Shown here in pieces: positions 13,297 to 13,297 of a stretch of DNA of 13,297 bases. The first letter of the stretch is position 1, and each line of letters opens with the position of its first letter. Origin of the DNA: CAWDPQ01 sp049642465 (GTDB lineage Bacteria; Acidobacteriota; Vicinamibacteria; Vicinamibacterales; 2-12-FULL-66-21); contig JBAROV010000021.1 in the NCBI GenBank assembly GCA_049642465.1, positions 1 to 13,297 on the forward strand, in the 5' to 3' direction. The notes under the pieces are model-generated. The model searched no databases and had not been told where the DNA came from. It saw only the letters and a list, made by a program, of their open reading frames with translations. The position numbers and the translations under genes are program-made.

Positions 13297-13297
13297 C

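Noticed and set aside
1..13297. Prophage, integrative element or defence island
   Set aside because: No integrase, transposase, phage structural or nuclease gene is present; the WYL regulator alone is not enough.

Overview
The window is GC-rich chromosomal DNA that looks like an environmental Acidobacteriota genome, most likely of the Vicinamibacteria type. This is inferred from gene families and style, not from a marker gene. The clues are a very long Ser/Thr kinase with a C-terminal TolB/PD40-type propeller, a DUF1080 protein, a secreted PQQ dehydrogenase, a WYL regulator next to a tiny CxxC protein, and short intergenic repeats that read in spurious frames as FRLKAEAT- and RRSFSEGG-like peptides. 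No rRNA, tRNA, CRISPR array, transposase, integrase or phage gene was seen.

Layout. Positions 1-2344 hold the two ends of one broken gene on the plus strand, apparently of the heparinase II/III-like class. The ends are separated by an intact minus-strand gene (606-1811) for a SelA-like PLP enzyme with a twin-arginine leader. The 5' fragment has at least two frame changes, one caused by a 59-bp imperfect tandem duplication. Positions 2345-2683 are intergenic but include a short stretch (2602-2676) that resembles the start of an SMC/RecF-like ATPase. Next come a 56-residue CxxC/CxxC protein (2684-2854), a perfect 20-bp palindrome (2856-2875) and a WYL-domain regulator (2911-3963). A 16-bp repeat flanks the regulator in inverted orientation.

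Positions 4180-6294 encode a secreted PQQ-dependent alcohol dehydrogenase-like enzyme with a C-terminal haem c motif. It is followed by a strong hairpin and a methyltransferase-fold protein that carries a signal peptide (6496-7143). The gap from 7144 to 7442 contains the first ~23 codons of a second kinase gene, cut off by a dispersed repeat and a GC-rich hairpin. The full kinase follows at 7443-10091. A 551-bp gap holds a 7-bp tandem repeat and no credible gene. The last three genes are a secreted ankyrin-repeat protein (10643-11593) whose end runs into repeat DNA, a secreted DUF1080 protein (11758-12414), and a four-helix membrane protein of unknown function (12526-13296).

How the genes relate. 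Most are single transcription units with their own upstream regions, and I see no convincing multi-gene operon. A shared theme is export: PQQ dehydrogenase, methyltransferase-like protein, ankyrin protein, DUF1080 protein and perhaps the PLP enzyme all carry export signals. The heparinase-like remnant, DUF1080 protein and PQQ enzyme would fit a polysaccharide/alcohol oxidising lifestyle. I do not find a clear new multi-gene system. The most unusual content is the split pseudogene with an intact gene inside it, and the repeat family that lies at gene ends and has cut into a kinase gene start.
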